A stretch of DNA of 64,000 bases from Faecalibacterium prausnitzii (lineage in GTDB: Bacteria > Bacillota > Clostridia > Oscillospirales > Ruminococcaceae), in NCBI RefSeq assembly GCF_003324185.1, contig NZ_PXUP01000011.1, forward strand, positions 49,712-113,711, read 5' to 3'. The notes below the pieces were generated by a model. It was given only the letters and a program-made list of their open reading frames with translations. It was not told where the DNA came from and made no database searches. This document shows positions 9,714 through 19,900 of the stretch, in pieces (position 1 is the first letter of the stretch; the number at the start of each line of letters is the position of its first letter). The position numbers and the translations under genes were made by a program.

Positions 9714-10841
9714 TTACCGCAGCACATACCGCTGCCCCGGCTGCTTGTACACCCGGCCGGTCAGTTCCAGCTTCATCAGGGTACCCAGCAGTGCGGACAT
9801 AGGCAGGCCGGTGCTCACGCACAGTTCCTCGATGCCCACGGGCTTTGGCCCGATGCCCGCCAGCACCCGGCGCTCGGTATCGCTCAGGGGTGCAGGTTGC
9901 TTTGCAGCTGCCGGTGCCGCCTGCCGGGTGTGCAGGCCCAGCGCCGCCAGCAGGTCGGCTGCACCCGCCACGGCCCGGGCGCGGCCGTCCCGCAGCAGGC
10001 CGTTCGTGCCTGCGGAGTTGGGGGAGTAGATACTCCCCGGCACGGCGTACACCGGCTTGCCGTAGCGCTCGGCGTGGGCAACGGTGGACATGGTGCCGCT
10101 TTTTTCCCGCGCTTCCACCACCAGTACGGCAGAGGACAGCGCTGCGATGAGCCGGTTGCGCTGCAAAAAGCAGGTAGGGCCAATATATTCACTGTAAGGC
10201 GGGTACTCGCTGATGACGCAGCCCTTGCGCTCGATCTGCTGGCGCAGGGCGGCATTGGCTGCCGGGTAGGTGCGGTCGATGGGTACGCCCATCACTGCAA
10301 TGGTGGGGCAGTCGTTCTTCACCGCCGCCCGGTGTCCGGCGCTGTCCAGCCCATCGGCCAGACCGCTGACGATGACAGCCCCGTTTTTTGCCAGTTCCCC
10401 GCCGATGTCCGCCGCCGCGTTCAGGCCGTATTCCGTGGGCTTGCGGCTACCCACGATACCCACCGCCCCGGGCTCGTTGAGCCAGCGGGGGTTGCCGGTG
10501 CAGTAAAGCACCAGCGGCATATCCGGAATGCGGGAAAAGGCCAGCGGGTAGTCCGGGTCGTCAAAAGGCAGAATGCGCACCCGCAGGGCATCGCACTGCA
10601 TCACCAGCGTGTGGAAGCCTTCTGCATCCAGCTGTACTGCACGCTTAAAGGCCGTATCCCCTGCCGCCTGCCGGAACTCCTCGGTCTCCCGCGCTTCCCA
10701 CGCCTCCTGTGCGCCGCCAAAGGCGTCCAGCACCTTTCCGGCGTGGAGGCTGGCGGGTCCCAGCACCTGCGACAGCCACAGCCAGCACAGCAGCGGGTCA
10801 GGTGCAGGCTCCGGCGGGAACAGGCTGGTCTGCCCGGTCAC
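9714..10841 (-). CDS. dprA: DNA-processing protein DprA
   Basis: DprA loads RecA onto incoming single-stranded DNA during transformation. The 375-residue protein has the Rossmann-like DprA core with GIVGSRKPTEYG and the GTMSTVAHAERYGKPVYAVPG segment, followed by a C-terminal winged-helix-like domain. I choose the GTG at 10841: it overlaps the stop of the upstream methyltransferase gene as GTGA and follows GGGAGGA at 5 bases. An ATG eight codons earlier lacks such a site. Translational coupling to the upstream gene is likely. Confidence 0.94.
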   Translation of the reverse strand: MTGQTSLFPPEPAPDPLLCWLWLSQVLGPASLHAGKVLDAFGGAQEAWEARETEEFRQAAGDTAFKRAVQLDAEGFHTLVMQCDALRVRILPFDDPDYPLAFSRIPDMPLVLYCTGNPRWLNEPGAVGIVGSRKPTEYGLNAAADIGGELAKNGAVIVSGLADGLDSAGHRAAVKNDCPTIAVMGVPIDRTYPAANAALRQQIERKGCVISEYPPYSEYIGPTCFLQRNRLIAALSSAVLVVEAREKSGTMSTVAHAERYGKPVYAVPGSIYSPNSAGTNGLLRDGRARAVAGAADLLAALGLHTRQAAPAAAKQPAPLSDTERRVLAGIGPKPVGIEELCVSTGLPMSALLGTLMKLELTGRVYKQPGQRYVLR

Positions 10842-11620
10842 AGGCTCTCCTCCCGGAAATGCCACAGCAGGATGCTGCCCGCAATGCCGGCGTTCAGGCT
10901 TTCCACCCGGTCGGTCATGGGAATGCGCACCGTGCTGTTGCAGGCGGCGATGGTCTCATCGGTCAGACCCTGACCCTCGCTGCCGATGACCACGCAGACG
11001 CCGCCGGGATACCCGGCCTTTGCCGCGCTGAGCGGCTGGGACTGGTACAGCGCCGCCGCAAGGCAAGTGATACCTTTTTCCCGCAGCAGGGCGATGGCCT
11101 GCGGCATGGCACCGGTCTCGATGACCGGGATGCGCACCGCCGCGCCCATGGAGGCGCGCAGGGTCTTGGGGGCGTAGACACTGGCGCAGCCTTCGCTGAG
11201 GATGACACCGTCAAAGCCAAAGGCGGCCGCACTGCGCAGCAAAGTGCCCACGTTGCCGGGGTCCTGCACCCGCTCCAGTGCCAGATACCGCCCGCCGGGG
11301 CGCACCTCCTCCAGAGTGTGCACCGGGGTGCGGAACACCCCGAACACCCCCTGATGGGTGCCCACGTCAGCCAGCTTGTCCGCCACATGATCCTCTACCA
11401 GATAGTGCTCGCCCGGCAAAGCGGCAAGCTCCGGGCACTTTTCCAGCGCATTTTCGGTATAAAACAGGGTCTCCAGCTCTGCGCCCCGGGCAAGCTCCGG
11501 GCACAGTTTGCGCCCTTCGGCCAGAAAACGCCCCTCGGTGCGGCGGAATGCTGCACCGGAAGCAAGGCGGCAGGCGTATTTTATTTTTGCGTTTTCCCGG
11601 CTGGTGATCTTTTCGTCCAT
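10838..11620 (-). CDS. TrmH/SpoU-family RNA 2'-O-methyltransferase
   Basis: SAM-dependent RNA ribose methyltransferase of the SpoU class, probably acting on 23S rRNA or tRNA. The 260 residues contain an N-terminal substrate-binding part (FLAEGRKLCPELA) and the three SpoU motifs: NVGTLLRSAAAFG, VVIGSEGQGL and VRIPM...ESLNAGIAGSILL. I place the start at 11620 (MDEKITSREN), preceded by GGGAGGAACGC; the reading frame continues upstream but runs antisense through rplT. In other genomes such a gene often neighbours rplT. The exact target nucleotide cannot be read from sequence. Confidence 0.9.
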   Translation of the reverse strand: MDEKITSRENAKIKYACRLASGAAFRRTEGRFLAEGRKLCPELARGAELETLFYTENALEKCPELAALPGEHYLVEDHVADKLADVGTHQGVFGVFRTPVHTLEEVRPGGRYLALERVQDPGNVGTLLRSAAAFGFDGVILSEGCASVYAPKTLRASMGAAVRIPVIETGAMPQAIALLREKGITCLAAALYQSQPLSAAKAGYPGGVCVVIGSEGQGLTDETIAACNSTVRIPMTDRVESLNAGIAGSILLWHFREESL

Positions 11621-11666
11621 GCGTTCCTCCCGAACAGGTGTGTATGCTTTGGATACAATAGAAAAA

Positions 11667-11706
11667 GGGCAGCGTCTGCCGCAGATTTCTGCGGCAGGGC
11701 GCTGCC
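11667..11706 (-). terminator. Second terminator hairpin after rplT
   Basis: Arms of about 18 bases around GGGCAGCG...CGCTGCCC with TTTTTC following on the minus strand. It sits between the first rplT terminator and the methyltransferase gene, giving two terminators in tandem. Confidence 0.75.
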
Positions 11707-11746
11707 CCGTTGCCTTGTTTCCCTGGCCGCAAAAAATGCCCGGATA

Positions 11747-11779
11747 CAAAACGGACGCCCGCGTATACGCGCGGGCGTC
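11747..11779 (-). terminator. Terminator of the infC-rpmI-rplT operon
   Basis: GACGCCCGCG and its complement CGCGGGCGTC form a hairpin about 20 bases after the rplT stop, followed on the minus strand by GTTTTG. Confidence 0.7.
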
Positions 11780-11796
11780 ACGATGCAAGGTCTTTA

Positions 11797-12147
11797 TCAG
11801 GCGTTCTTCACGGTCTCGACCAGAGCGGCAAAGCTCTTGGGATCGTTGATAGCCATCTCGGACAGCATCTTGCGGTTCAGCTCGATGCCTGCCTTCTTCA
11901 GGCCAGCCATGAAGGTGGAGTAGTTCATGCCCAGAGGACGAACTGCGTTGTTGATACGGCAGATCCACAGGTTGCGGAACTGACGCTTCTTCATGCGGCG
12001 GCCAGCCAGAGCGTAGTTGCCGCTCTTCATGACCTGCTGCTTGGCCATCTTAAAGTGCTTGCTCTTGCAGCCGTAGAAGCCCTTGGCCAGCTTCAGCATC
12101 TTCTTACGACGTTTGTGGGTCATGGTTGCGCCTTTGATACGTGCCAT
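11797..12147 (-). CDS. rplT: 50S ribosomal protein L20
   Basis: L20 binds 23S rRNA early in 50S assembly and in Bacillus also represses its own operon through a leader RNA. The 116-residue, strongly basic protein starts [16 protein letters not shown] and contains the family segments [13 protein letters not shown] and [17 protein letters not shown]. It is the last gene of the infC-rpmI-rplT operon and is followed by two hairpins. An AAAGGAG ribosome binding site precedes the start. Confidence 0.97.
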   Translation of the reverse strand: MARIKGATMTHKRRKKMLKLAKGFYGCKSKHFKMAKQQVMKSGNYALAGRRMKKRQFRNLWICRINNAVRPLGMNYSTFMAGLKKAGIELNRKMLSEMAINDPKSFAALVETVKNA

Positions 12148-12202
12148 TTTTTATATCTCCTTTAGTATCTCGTAGAAAGTTTTGTGTACCTGCGGCTCGC
12201 TC

Positions 12203-12406
12203 TTAGGCGTAGGGCAGCATGCTCTTGATGGTAGCTGCGTTGGTCTTATCAACGTAGCTGGGCTGACGGTAACCACGGGTCAGCTTGGTGGTCTTCTTGG
12301 TCAGGATGTGGCTGCGGAATGCATGACCGCGCTTGATCTTGCCGTTCTTGGTCAGCTTAAAGCGCTTCTTAGCGCCGGAGTGCGTCTTCAGTTTCATCTT
12401 AGCCAT
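12203..12406 (-). CDS. rpmI: 50S ribosomal protein L35
   Basis: Small basic ribosomal protein of the large subunit. The 67 residues start [19 protein letters not shown] and keep the family core HILTKKTTK and [10 protein letters not shown]. Length and position between infC and rplT are exactly as expected. The start follows AGGAGGAAA at normal spacing, only 18 bases after the infC stop. Confidence 0.97.
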   Translation of the reverse strand: MAKMKLKTHSGAKKRFKLTKNGKIKRGHAFRSHILTKKTTKLTRGYRQPSYVDKTNAATIKSMLPYA

Positions 12407-12424
12407 TTTAGTTTCCTCCTAAAA

Positions 12425-12958
12425 TTAGTCCTTATTGGGTTTCGGGATCAGCAGAATGGACATCGTGCGGCCCTCGAGCACGGGCGGCTTATCGGTGGAT
12501 GCCTGAGGCAGAGCCTCGGCAAACCGCTTCAGCACGTCTGCGCCCAGAGCACTGTGCGCCATTTCGCGGCCGCGGAAACGGATCGAAACCTTTACCTTGT
12601 GTCCGGCTGCCAGGAACTTGGCAGTCTGGTTGAGCTTGGTGTTGAAGTCGTTGGTGTCAATATTGAGCGAAAGGCGGGTCTCCTTAACCTCGACCACCTT
12701 CTGGTTCTTCTTGGCTTCCTTCTCCTTCTTCTGCTGTTCAAAACGGTATTTGCCGTAGTCCAGCACCTTGCACACAGGCGGCACAGCCTGCGGTGCGATC
12801 TTTACCAGATCGAGCCCGGCTTCTTCTGCAGCGCGCATGGCCACCTGAATGGACACAACGCCCTTCTGCTCGCCGTCAGCACCGATCAGGCGAACCTCAC
12901 GATCACGGATCTGGCCGTTGATCTCCAGTTCCTTCGACTTTCCAGCGGTAGCGATAAT
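12425..12958 (-). CDS. infC: Translation initiation factor IF-3 (AUU start)
   Basis: IF-3 blocks premature subunit joining and proofreads the start codon. The 177 residues contain the N-domain (INGQIRDREVRLIG), the linker with RFEQQKKEKEAKKNQ, and the C-domain (FRGREMAHSALG). No ATG, GTG or TTG sits at a good distance from a ribosome binding site. ATT at 12956-12958 lies 6 bases after GGAGGT and directly before the conserved N-terminus. AUU starts on infC are established in E. coli and Geobacillus, where they allow IF-3 to repress its own translation. An in-frame ATG at 13003 is possible but has no ribosome binding site and lies in the attenuator. Confidence 0.93.
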   Translation of the reverse strand: MIATAGKSKELEINGQIRDREVRLIGADGEQKGVVSIQVAMRAAEEAGLDLVKIAPQAVPPVCKVLDYGKYRFEQQKKEKEAKKNQKVVEVKETRLSLNIDTNDFNTKLNQTAKFLAAGHKVKVSIRFRGREMAHSALGADVLKRFAEALPQASTDKPPVLEGRTMSILLIPKPNKD

Positions 12959-13153
12959 GAATGCACCTCCAAACAAAATCCATAGTGTTGCAATATTTGG
13001 CATAGAAAACGCGGCCGCCCATATTCTGGACAGCCGCGCGAAATTTCACACAAAGCCGCAGCATTCACAAAGGAATAAGCTGCTGTTTCGGGTATAGCCC
13101 GGGGACATCCTCCCGCAAGGCGAGCGCGGCACAGGCCGTAGCTGCTTTCTTTA
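12959..13153 (-). promoter_or_regulatory. infC operon leader, probable attenuator (L20-leader-like)
   Basis: About 195 bases of leader separate the promoter from the infC start. It contains several stems, including a GCAGC/GCTGC hairpin near 13047-13075. A terminator hairpin at 13011-13039 has CGCGCGGC and GCGGCCGCG arms and is followed on the minus strand by TTTTCT. Position and architecture match leader RNAs in which L20 or another signal controls readthrough into infC-rpmI-rplT. The family assignment is inference. Confidence 0.6.
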
Positions 13154-13160
13154 CCCGGCT

Positions 13161-13189
13161 ATTCTACCACGCTTTATCTGCCCTGTCAA
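13161..13189 (-). promoter_or_regulatory. Promoter of the infC operon
   Basis: Perfect -35 TTGACA (13184-13189), 17-base spacer and -10 TAGAAT (13161-13166), directly upstream of the leader. It is the best sigma-A-type promoter in this part of the window, as expected for ribosomal genes. Confidence 0.85.
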
Positions 13190-13232
13190 GCACTTTTTAT
13201 GCGTTCTTTGGAAAAAATATGACTTTTCCCTT

Positions 13233-16200
13233 TTACGCTTCGATCAGTTTGCCCAGTGCAAAGGAGTAGATGCCCTTATAGGTCACCTTTTTCGGTGCAA
13301 AGCGCTTTTCGATGGCAATGGCGTAAAGGTTCAGCTGGGCGCGGTAGGCGCGTAGGAAGTCACTTTCCGCCTTGCGGTGGTCGGTCTTGTAGTCCAGCAG
13401 CTCCAGATGGTCGGTGTACACCAGCACAAGGTCGGCGATGCCCTGCACCAGCACCTGCGCATCTGCGGCAGCGGGCAGTTCCTCGTGCCCCTGCGCCGCC
13501 AGCACAGCACCGGCGGGCAGCGCGGTGATAAAGGGCAGCTCCCGCAGCACCTGCTCGGCGGCGCAGATTTTTGCAAAGGCCTCGCTTTCCACAAAACGCC
13601 GAATACACACCGCATCCAGCTTTTCCGCGATCTCCGGGGCGGTCAGCTGCACCGCCACCTGACGGTCCCGCTCTGCCGGGATGGCCGCGTCCAGCGTGCC
13701 CGCAGCCTTGGCCTCAGCCAGCCGGGCAAAGTCTGCGTGCTCCAAAAAGGCGTGCAGCGCGGTGCCCATCTCGGCGGCGGTCAGGCCGTCCTTGGAAAGG
13801 AAGCCCGGGCGCTCCAGCGTGGTCTGTTCGGCCTTGTGCACGATGCTGGTCACGCTGACCTTGGCGGGCACCTGCGCAAGCGCTGCCGCCGGGTACTGCC
13901 ACGCAAAGTTCTGCCGCAGCGTTTCAACCAAGGCCGAGTCCGTTTCCGGCGCTTCGTCCGGCGTATCTGTATCTATTTCTTCGGACAGCTGCACGGCATC
14001 GTCACACACTTTGATTGCCATCGTACTCTCGGTCTGCACAAACAGCAGTTCCCGATTGCAGGAAAGCTGCCGCAGCACCCCGCCGTCCGGGTGCACCAGC
14101 AGCGCCGCCCGCAGCCAGTCGGCAAAGCTGTTGGCCTGCTGGTGCAGTGTGGCCCCCGCCCCGGCAGCCAGAAAAGCCGCCGCCTTGGCAAAGGGCTTGG
14201 CGCTCTTGCCGCTGCTCAGGGGCACGGTGAGGATGAGCTTATCCTGTGCACGGGTGAGCGCCACATACAGAAGGCGCATCTGCTCGCTGCGCAGTTCCCT
14301 GGCGTGGACATTAGCCAGTGCGGTGTAGGCGGCGGTCTTGTAGGCGCCCTCGCCGTTTTCCGGCCGCAGCCGCAGCCCCGCGCCGAAAGTGCGGTGCACC
14401 AGCACCGGCTGACGGATATCCGAGGCGTTGAACTTGCGGGCTGTATCCCCCACGAACACCACCGGGAACTGCAAGCCCTTGGAGCGGTGGATGGTCATGA
14501 TGGACACGCACCCGGGGTGCACCCCGCTGGGTACGGTGTCCTGTCCGGTACTGCCGGCCTGCGCGGCGGCATCGATGGCGCGCACCAGCGCCGAGATGCC
14601 GCCTGTACCGGAGGCGGCGCAGAAGGAGGCAAACCGGCGGGCATCCTCCCGGCGGCGGGCACCGTTTTCCAGCACGCCCAGCGCCGCCAGATAACCGGTG
14701 GAGGCAAAAATTTCTTCCAGCAGCTGCTCTGCCGGGGCACTGCGCGCCATCTGCCGCAGGGCGGTGAGATGAGCGTAGAAGTCCTTCACCTTCTCGGTAA
14801 AGGGGTCGTCGGCCGGGTCCTCCAGCGCCAGCAGCAGTGCGCCGTACAGGCTGATGCGGGCGGGCTTTTTGTCCGGCTCGGCCTGTACCTGACGGCTGCG
14901 GGCGCGCAGCCGCACAAGATCATCCTCCGTAAAGCCGAACATGGGGCCCAGCATGGCGGCGGCCAGATAGATGTCCTGCGAGGGGTCATCGATGACCTTG
15001 AGCAGGGCGATGAGGGGGCGGATGTGGGGCGCAAGCATCAGGTTCTCCCGGGCGTCGGCATATACCGGGATGCCCCGGGCGGTCAGTGCCTCCACATACG
15101 CCGGGAACTCGGTGCGCGCTGCCAGCAGTACACAGCAGTCCTCGTACCGCACCGGGCGGGTGGTACTGCCCTCCCGCACCGGCTCTCCGGCAGAAACCAG
15201 CTGCGCGATGCGCTCCGCGATCCAGCCTGCATCAGTCTCGGTCTCGTCGTCCGGCAAAAACTGCACTTCCACGCTGCCCTGATATTCCCCGGGCGCGCCG
15301 CAGACCAGACGCTGCCCATCTCCATAGGCGGTATCGCCCAGCTCCGGGGTCATGAGCTGCTCAAAGAGATAGTTGATGCCCGCCACCACCTGCGGTGCGG
15401 AGCGGAAGTTTGCATCCAGCGCCAGCAGAGCGTCCATGCCCGGGGTGCCCTCCGGCGGGCGGGGACGGGCTTTTGCGCCCGGCAGCAGCGGCCAGCTGTC
15501 CAGCTTTTGCCGGAAGATGCCCGGCTCTGCCTGCCGGAAGCGGTAGATGCTCTGCTTTAAATCGCCCACTAGGAAGAGGTTATCCCCCGCCGGGGCGGCA
15601 AGGCAGCGGTAAAGGGCGTCCTGCAGGGCGTTCGTATCCTGATATTCGTCCACCATCACGGCGGCGTAGTCCTGCCGGATGTTCTCGCACAAGGGGGTAG
15701 GCGTGCCCTCCGGGGTGCGCAGCAGCCGCAGGGCAAGGTGCTCAAAATCGCTGAATTCCAGCAGCTTGCGCTCCCGTTTTCTGGCCGTGAACCGGGCATC
15801 GAAGTCCCGCACAGCAGCAAACAGCGCCCGCAGCCGGGGCAGGGTGATCTGCCGGTCGGTCTCGGCCTCGGCCTCGGAGCAGCAGATGAGCTGGGTCATC
15901 TGCTCAAACAAAGCGGCAGCTTCGTCCGAGCGGGTCTTGATCTCCGCCTTGTGGTCGCCGCCCAGACGCTTTTTCATGCCCTTCAGGCCGGGGGCTTCCT
16001 CCATACCCAGCACATAGGGGGTAAGCAGGTCATACAGCGGGTCCCACTGTCCGGCAGCGGCCAGCTGCTCCGCCTGCGCAAAGAGGGCGGCGGCTTTTTC
16101 CAGCCTTGTACCGGCCTCTTCGTATTTTTCTGCCACCGCAAGCTGTGCCTTTGCCCGGGCGGATGGGGTCTTTTTTTCCCCGGCAGCTGCCTGCTCCTGA

Positions 16201-16919
16201 TCAAAATCCGCATGGCAGTCGGCCAGCGCTGCCGTCAGCAGTTCCCGCGCAGCCTTGGCGCAGCGGGCAGCTTCGGCCAGCAGCAGGTCGTGCCAGCAGG
16301 TGGAAGCAAAGCCGTTTTCCTGCTCGTATGGCGCAAGAAATTCATCCAGCTTGCGGTCGTAGTCCGGCAGTGCCCGCAAAAAGTCGTAGATCTGCAAAAT
16401 GGCATCGCCCGCCGGTTTATCCGTGCGTCCCTTGCCGTACAGGTCTGCAAAGGCGCAGAAATCCGGGTCGCGGTAGGCGTTTTCCAGCGTTTCAGCCAGT
16501 GCCGCCCCCCGCAGCAGCTGCACGGTGCCGGGGTCTGCCGGGGCAAAATCCGGCGGGATATCCAGCGCCTGAAAGTGCTTGTGCAGCAGGTTCAGACAAA
16601 AAGCATCAATGGTGCAGATAGGCGCACGCTGCAGCAGCATCCGCTGGCGGCGCAGCATGGCGTTGCCGGGCTGCAGCTGGCTGCGGTGCAGCAGCGCCTG
16701 CCCGATGCGGGCGCGCAGCTCTGCCGCCGCCGCGTTGGTAAAGGTGACGATGAGCAGCCGGTCGGCGTTGACCGGGTGCTCCGGGTCGGTGATCAGCTGC
16801 ACCGCCCGCTCGGTCAGCACGGCGGTCTTGCCGCTGCCTGCGGCTGCGCTTACCAGCAGCGCACCACCCCGGTCGGCAATGGCGGCCTGCTGCGCCGGGG
16901 TCCATTTGGGTCCGCTCAC
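13233..16919 (-). CDS. addA: ATP-dependent helicase/nuclease subunit A
   Basis: AddA is the UvrD-type helicase and nuclease subunit of AddAB, which processes double-strand breaks for RecA. The 1228-residue protein has the Walker A region VSAAAGSGKTAVL near residue 22, Walker B MVDEYQDTN, motif VFLVGDLKQSIYRFR, and the C-terminal RecB-like nuclease motif LELLDYKTD. Length is normal. Its start overlaps the addB stop by 4 bases (ATGA), so both subunits are probably made together. Confidence 0.96.
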   Translation of the reverse strand: MSGPKWTPAQQAAIADRGGALLVSAAAGSGKTAVLTERAVQLITDPEHPVNADRLLIVTFTNAAAAELRARIGQALLHRSQLQPGNAMLRRQRMLLQRAPICTIDAFCLNLLHKHFQALDIPPDFAPADPGTVQLLRGAALAETLENAYRDPDFCAFADLYGKGRTDKPAGDAILQIYDFLRALPDYDRKLDEFLAPYEQENGFASTCWHDLLLAEAARCAKAARELLTAALADCHADFDQEQAAAGEKKTPSARAKAQLAVAEKYEEAGTRLEKAAALFAQAEQLAAAGQWDPLYDLLTPYVLGMEEAPGLKGMKKRLGGDHKAEIKTRSDEAAALFEQMTQLICCSEAEAETDRQITLPRLRALFAAVRDFDARFTARKRERKLLEFSDFEHLALRLLRTPEGTPTPLCENIRQDYAAVMVDEYQDTNALQDALYRCLAAPAGDNLFLVGDLKQSIYRFRQAEPGIFRQKLDSWPLLPGAKARPRPPEGTPGMDALLALDANFRSAPQVVAGINYLFEQLMTPELGDTAYGDGQRLVCGAPGEYQGSVEVQFLPDDETETDAGWIAERIAQLVSAGEPVREGSTTRPVRYEDCCVLLAARTEFPAYVEALTARGIPVYADARENLMLAPHIRPLIALLKVIDDPSQDIYLAAAMLGPMFGFTEDDLVRLRARSRQVQAEPDKKPARISLYGALLLALEDPADDPFTEKVKDFYAHLTALRQMARSAPAEQLLEEIFASTGYLAALGVLENGARRREDARRFASFCAASGTGGISALVRAIDAAAQAGSTGQDTVPSGVHPGCVSIMTIHRSKGLQFPVVFVGDTARKFNASDIRQPVLVHRTFGAGLRLRPENGEGAYKTAAYTALANVHARELRSEQMRLLYVALTRAQDKLILTVPLSSGKSAKPFAKAAAFLAAGAGATLHQQANSFADWLRAALLVHPDGGVLRQLSCNRELLFVQTESTMAIKVCDDAVQLSEEIDTDTPDEAPETDSALVETLRQNFAWQYPAAALAQVPAKVSVTSIVHKAEQTTLERPGFLSKDGLTAAEMGTALHAFLEHADFARLAEAKAAGTLDAAIPAERDRQVAVQLTAPEIAEKLDAVCIRRFVESEAFAKICAAEQVLRELPFITALPAGAVLAAQGHEELPAAADAQVLVQGIADLVLVYTDHLELLDYKTDHRKAESDFLRAYRAQLNLYAIAIEKRFAPKKVTYKGIYSFALGKLIEA

Positions 16920-19900
16920 GGCTGTTCCTCCTCTTCTTCGGGTTCTTCCTCGGGTTCAAAGGGCTTTGCAGGGGCTTCCAGCGCACGCTCGTGCACCCCG
17001 GTCTCATGGCAACAGATAAAGCTGTAATCGCACCAAGTACAGGGGCTTTTGCTGCTGCTCACCACCAGCGGCTCGGCGTCGATCTGCCCGCCGTAGAGCT
17101 GCTCGCCCATCTGGGTAACAAGGTCGTCCAGATGCAATTGAATGCGGCTGAGCTTGGCGCTGTCCGCCCGCTTGTCCTTCTGGTAGGGGCTGGGTGCGCC
17201 GTTGCGATAGCCAAAGGGCAGATACTTGCCCGTTTCGTCTGCGTCCATCGCATCAAAGATCTTCTGCTCGTCCCGCACAAGGCCGTCCAGCTGGTACTCC
17301 ACCGCCCGGGCGGCCTGTCCACGGGGCAGGGTCTGGGGGGCGGGGTCGGCCAGCAGATACAACACGCCCGCCGGCTGTGCGCCGGTAAAGCGCCCGCCGG
17401 CATCCCGGGTCAGGCTGAACAGATACAGCAGCATCTGACAGTCCAGCCCGCAGTAGACTTCCTTCAAGTCCAGCTTTTTGCTGCCGGTCTTGTAGTCCAC
17501 CACCCGCACCCAGCGGGTGCCGTCGTCCTCGATCCACTCGTCTGCGCGGTCCACCGTACCCACCAGCTGCACCGTGCGCCCGTCCGACAGGCGGTACACC
17601 TGCCCGGGCACGGCATCCTCGCCCCGGCCTATTTTCAGCTCGCAGGCCACAGGCTTGAATTGGGACTGGTTCTGCTCGTCCCGCAGATAGCACAGCAGGC
17701 TGGTCATGCTCTTTTTCAGCCGGGAGAGCAGGTAGGCAAAGCGTGCGGTATCCTCCGGCAGATAGCGCCGCGCGTACTCGTCCACCAGTGCGGCGGCAAG
17801 GTCGGCCATGGCGGCATCATCCAGCTCCAAAAAGGGGCGCAGCCCGGCGCATGGGTTGTCTGCCCCGGGGTGGGGGTCCAGCGCCATTTGCAGCACCCAG
17901 TGCATCAGGGTACCGCTCTGGTCTGCCGAAAGCTCCGCACGGCGGCGGGGTTTGAGCCCCAGCACATACTGCAAAAAGTAACCGTAGCGGCAGGTATAGT
18001 ATTTTTCCAGCTGGCTGGGCGAGATGTGCAGCCGCCTGCCCAGCAGCGCTTCCAGCGTGGGCAGATCCTGCACCTGCCGGGGCGGGTCCTGCTCCATGCG
18101 CTGTAACAGTGCCAGCCCCCGGGGTGCCTGCACCCCCTCGCCGGGGGCGCGCAGCGCCTCGGTCAGGCTGGCGCGTTCCAGTTCGGTCAGCGGCCAGCCG
18201 CCGCCCAGCACGTCTAAGCCGTCTGCGGGGGTGGCGGCAAGGTCAATGAGTTCCAGCTGCGGCGCAGCAGGTTGCAATGTCTCCACGATGGGTTCCAGCG
18301 CAGCGCACAGGGTCTGCCCCTGCCCCTTCGGCCAGCTCATCCACAGCCCCTTTGCCGGGGCAGTAAGGGCCTTGTAAAAACAGACCTGTTCCCGCACCAC
18401 ACGGTTCTCAAAACAGTCCGGCAGATCGATCTGTTTTGCCATCAGCAAATCGCGGTCGGCGTGGGTCAGCAGGCCGCTTTCTGCGGGGGTACAGGGAAAT
18501 TCGCCCTCTGCCAGCCCCAGCACGAACACATAGTCCGGCGCATCCAGACGCATTTTACCGGCGCTTGCCAGCACCACCGCGTCCAAGGTCTGCGGGATGT
18601 GCCCCAGGTCAGAGGAGCGCAGCAGCAGGCTGAAAAGATCCTCGTACTCCGGCACGGTGATGCCCTGACTGCCCAGCAGCCGCGCCATCTCGTCCAGCAG
18701 CTGCATCACCACATTCCACTCGCGGGCGGCTTCCTCTGCCGCCGGGATGCCCCGAGCGGTGCGGATATCCTCCACCTGTGCGGCCTGCTGCCCTTCTGCG
18801 CCCAGCTCCTTCAGGCAGAAATACAGCGCCCGGCTGATCTGTTCCGCGTTGGCGCTGCGCACCTTGCCGCGCAGGGTATCCACCGCCGTCACCAGCTTTT
18901 TGCGGGCATTCTCGGCGCGGGTAAGGTTCTGGGTATCCTCCTCGGTCAGCTCAGCATCGCCAAAGCCCCGGGGGCTTTTGGTAAATTCTGCCCGCCACGC
19001 CGCTGCATTAGGCGACCATGTGTAGGCGTAGTTTTCCAGCGCGCAGACCTCCGGTTCGGTCAGGGCGCACAGGCCGGTCTTGGCCAGCACGGTCAGCTGC
19101 TCGGTCATGTCCGCACCCCGCAGTAATGCCAGCAGTGCCCGCACCGCCGTGGCGGGGGCGCTGAACTCCGGGGTGGTGGGCTCGTCGCAGTACAGAGGGA
19201 TCTCTGCCATGCGGAACTCGTACCGCACCGCAGCCCGGTACAGGCTGATATCGCGGCAGACCACCGCAATTTTCCCGCAGCGCACCCCCTGCCGCATCAG
19301 GCGGCGGATGGCGGCTGCGGCGCAGCGGGCCTCCTCCTCCCGGCTGGCGGCGGCAAACAGCCGCAGCTCCGGGGCGCTTTCCGGCGGGGTGCAGCTGCCT
19401 GTCTCCAGCAGCTCGGTCAAGGCGGCAAGCCCCGGGGCATCCTTATGGCGCAGATCCCGCCGCAGCAGCTCCGGTGCGGCCACCTGTGCGCCGTTTTTGC
19501 GCGCCAGCTGGCGCAGCTGCGCCGCCACCTGTTTTGCACCGGAGAACAGTTCCAGGTCCCCGGGCTGCATGGGTGCGCCGTCCTCGCACAGCGCCACCGT
19601 TACAGCGGGCAGCGCAGCCAGCATGGCACCCATCAGCCGCTTTTTGGGCGCGTTGAAGGTGTCGAACTCATCAATGAACACCTCGCGCTCGCGCAGAAAG
19701 TCCGGCAGCTCGTCCCGGGCAAGCGCAGCTTCCAGCCGGTCGGCAGCCAACTCCAGACGGTCGGCAGGATCCATGCCGGTGCCCGCCAGCAGGCTCTCGT
19801 AGCCCTGAAAGATGAGCGCCAACTCGCCCAGCTTTGCGCTCTCGGTGCCGCAGTCCCGGGCAAGCTCCTGCAACTGCTGCCCGGAAAGCCCGGCGCTTTT

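Noticed and set aside
11621..11968. N-terminal extension of the methyltransferase frame
   Set aside because: Runs antisense through rplT and two terminators; a good ribosome binding site supports the start at 11620.
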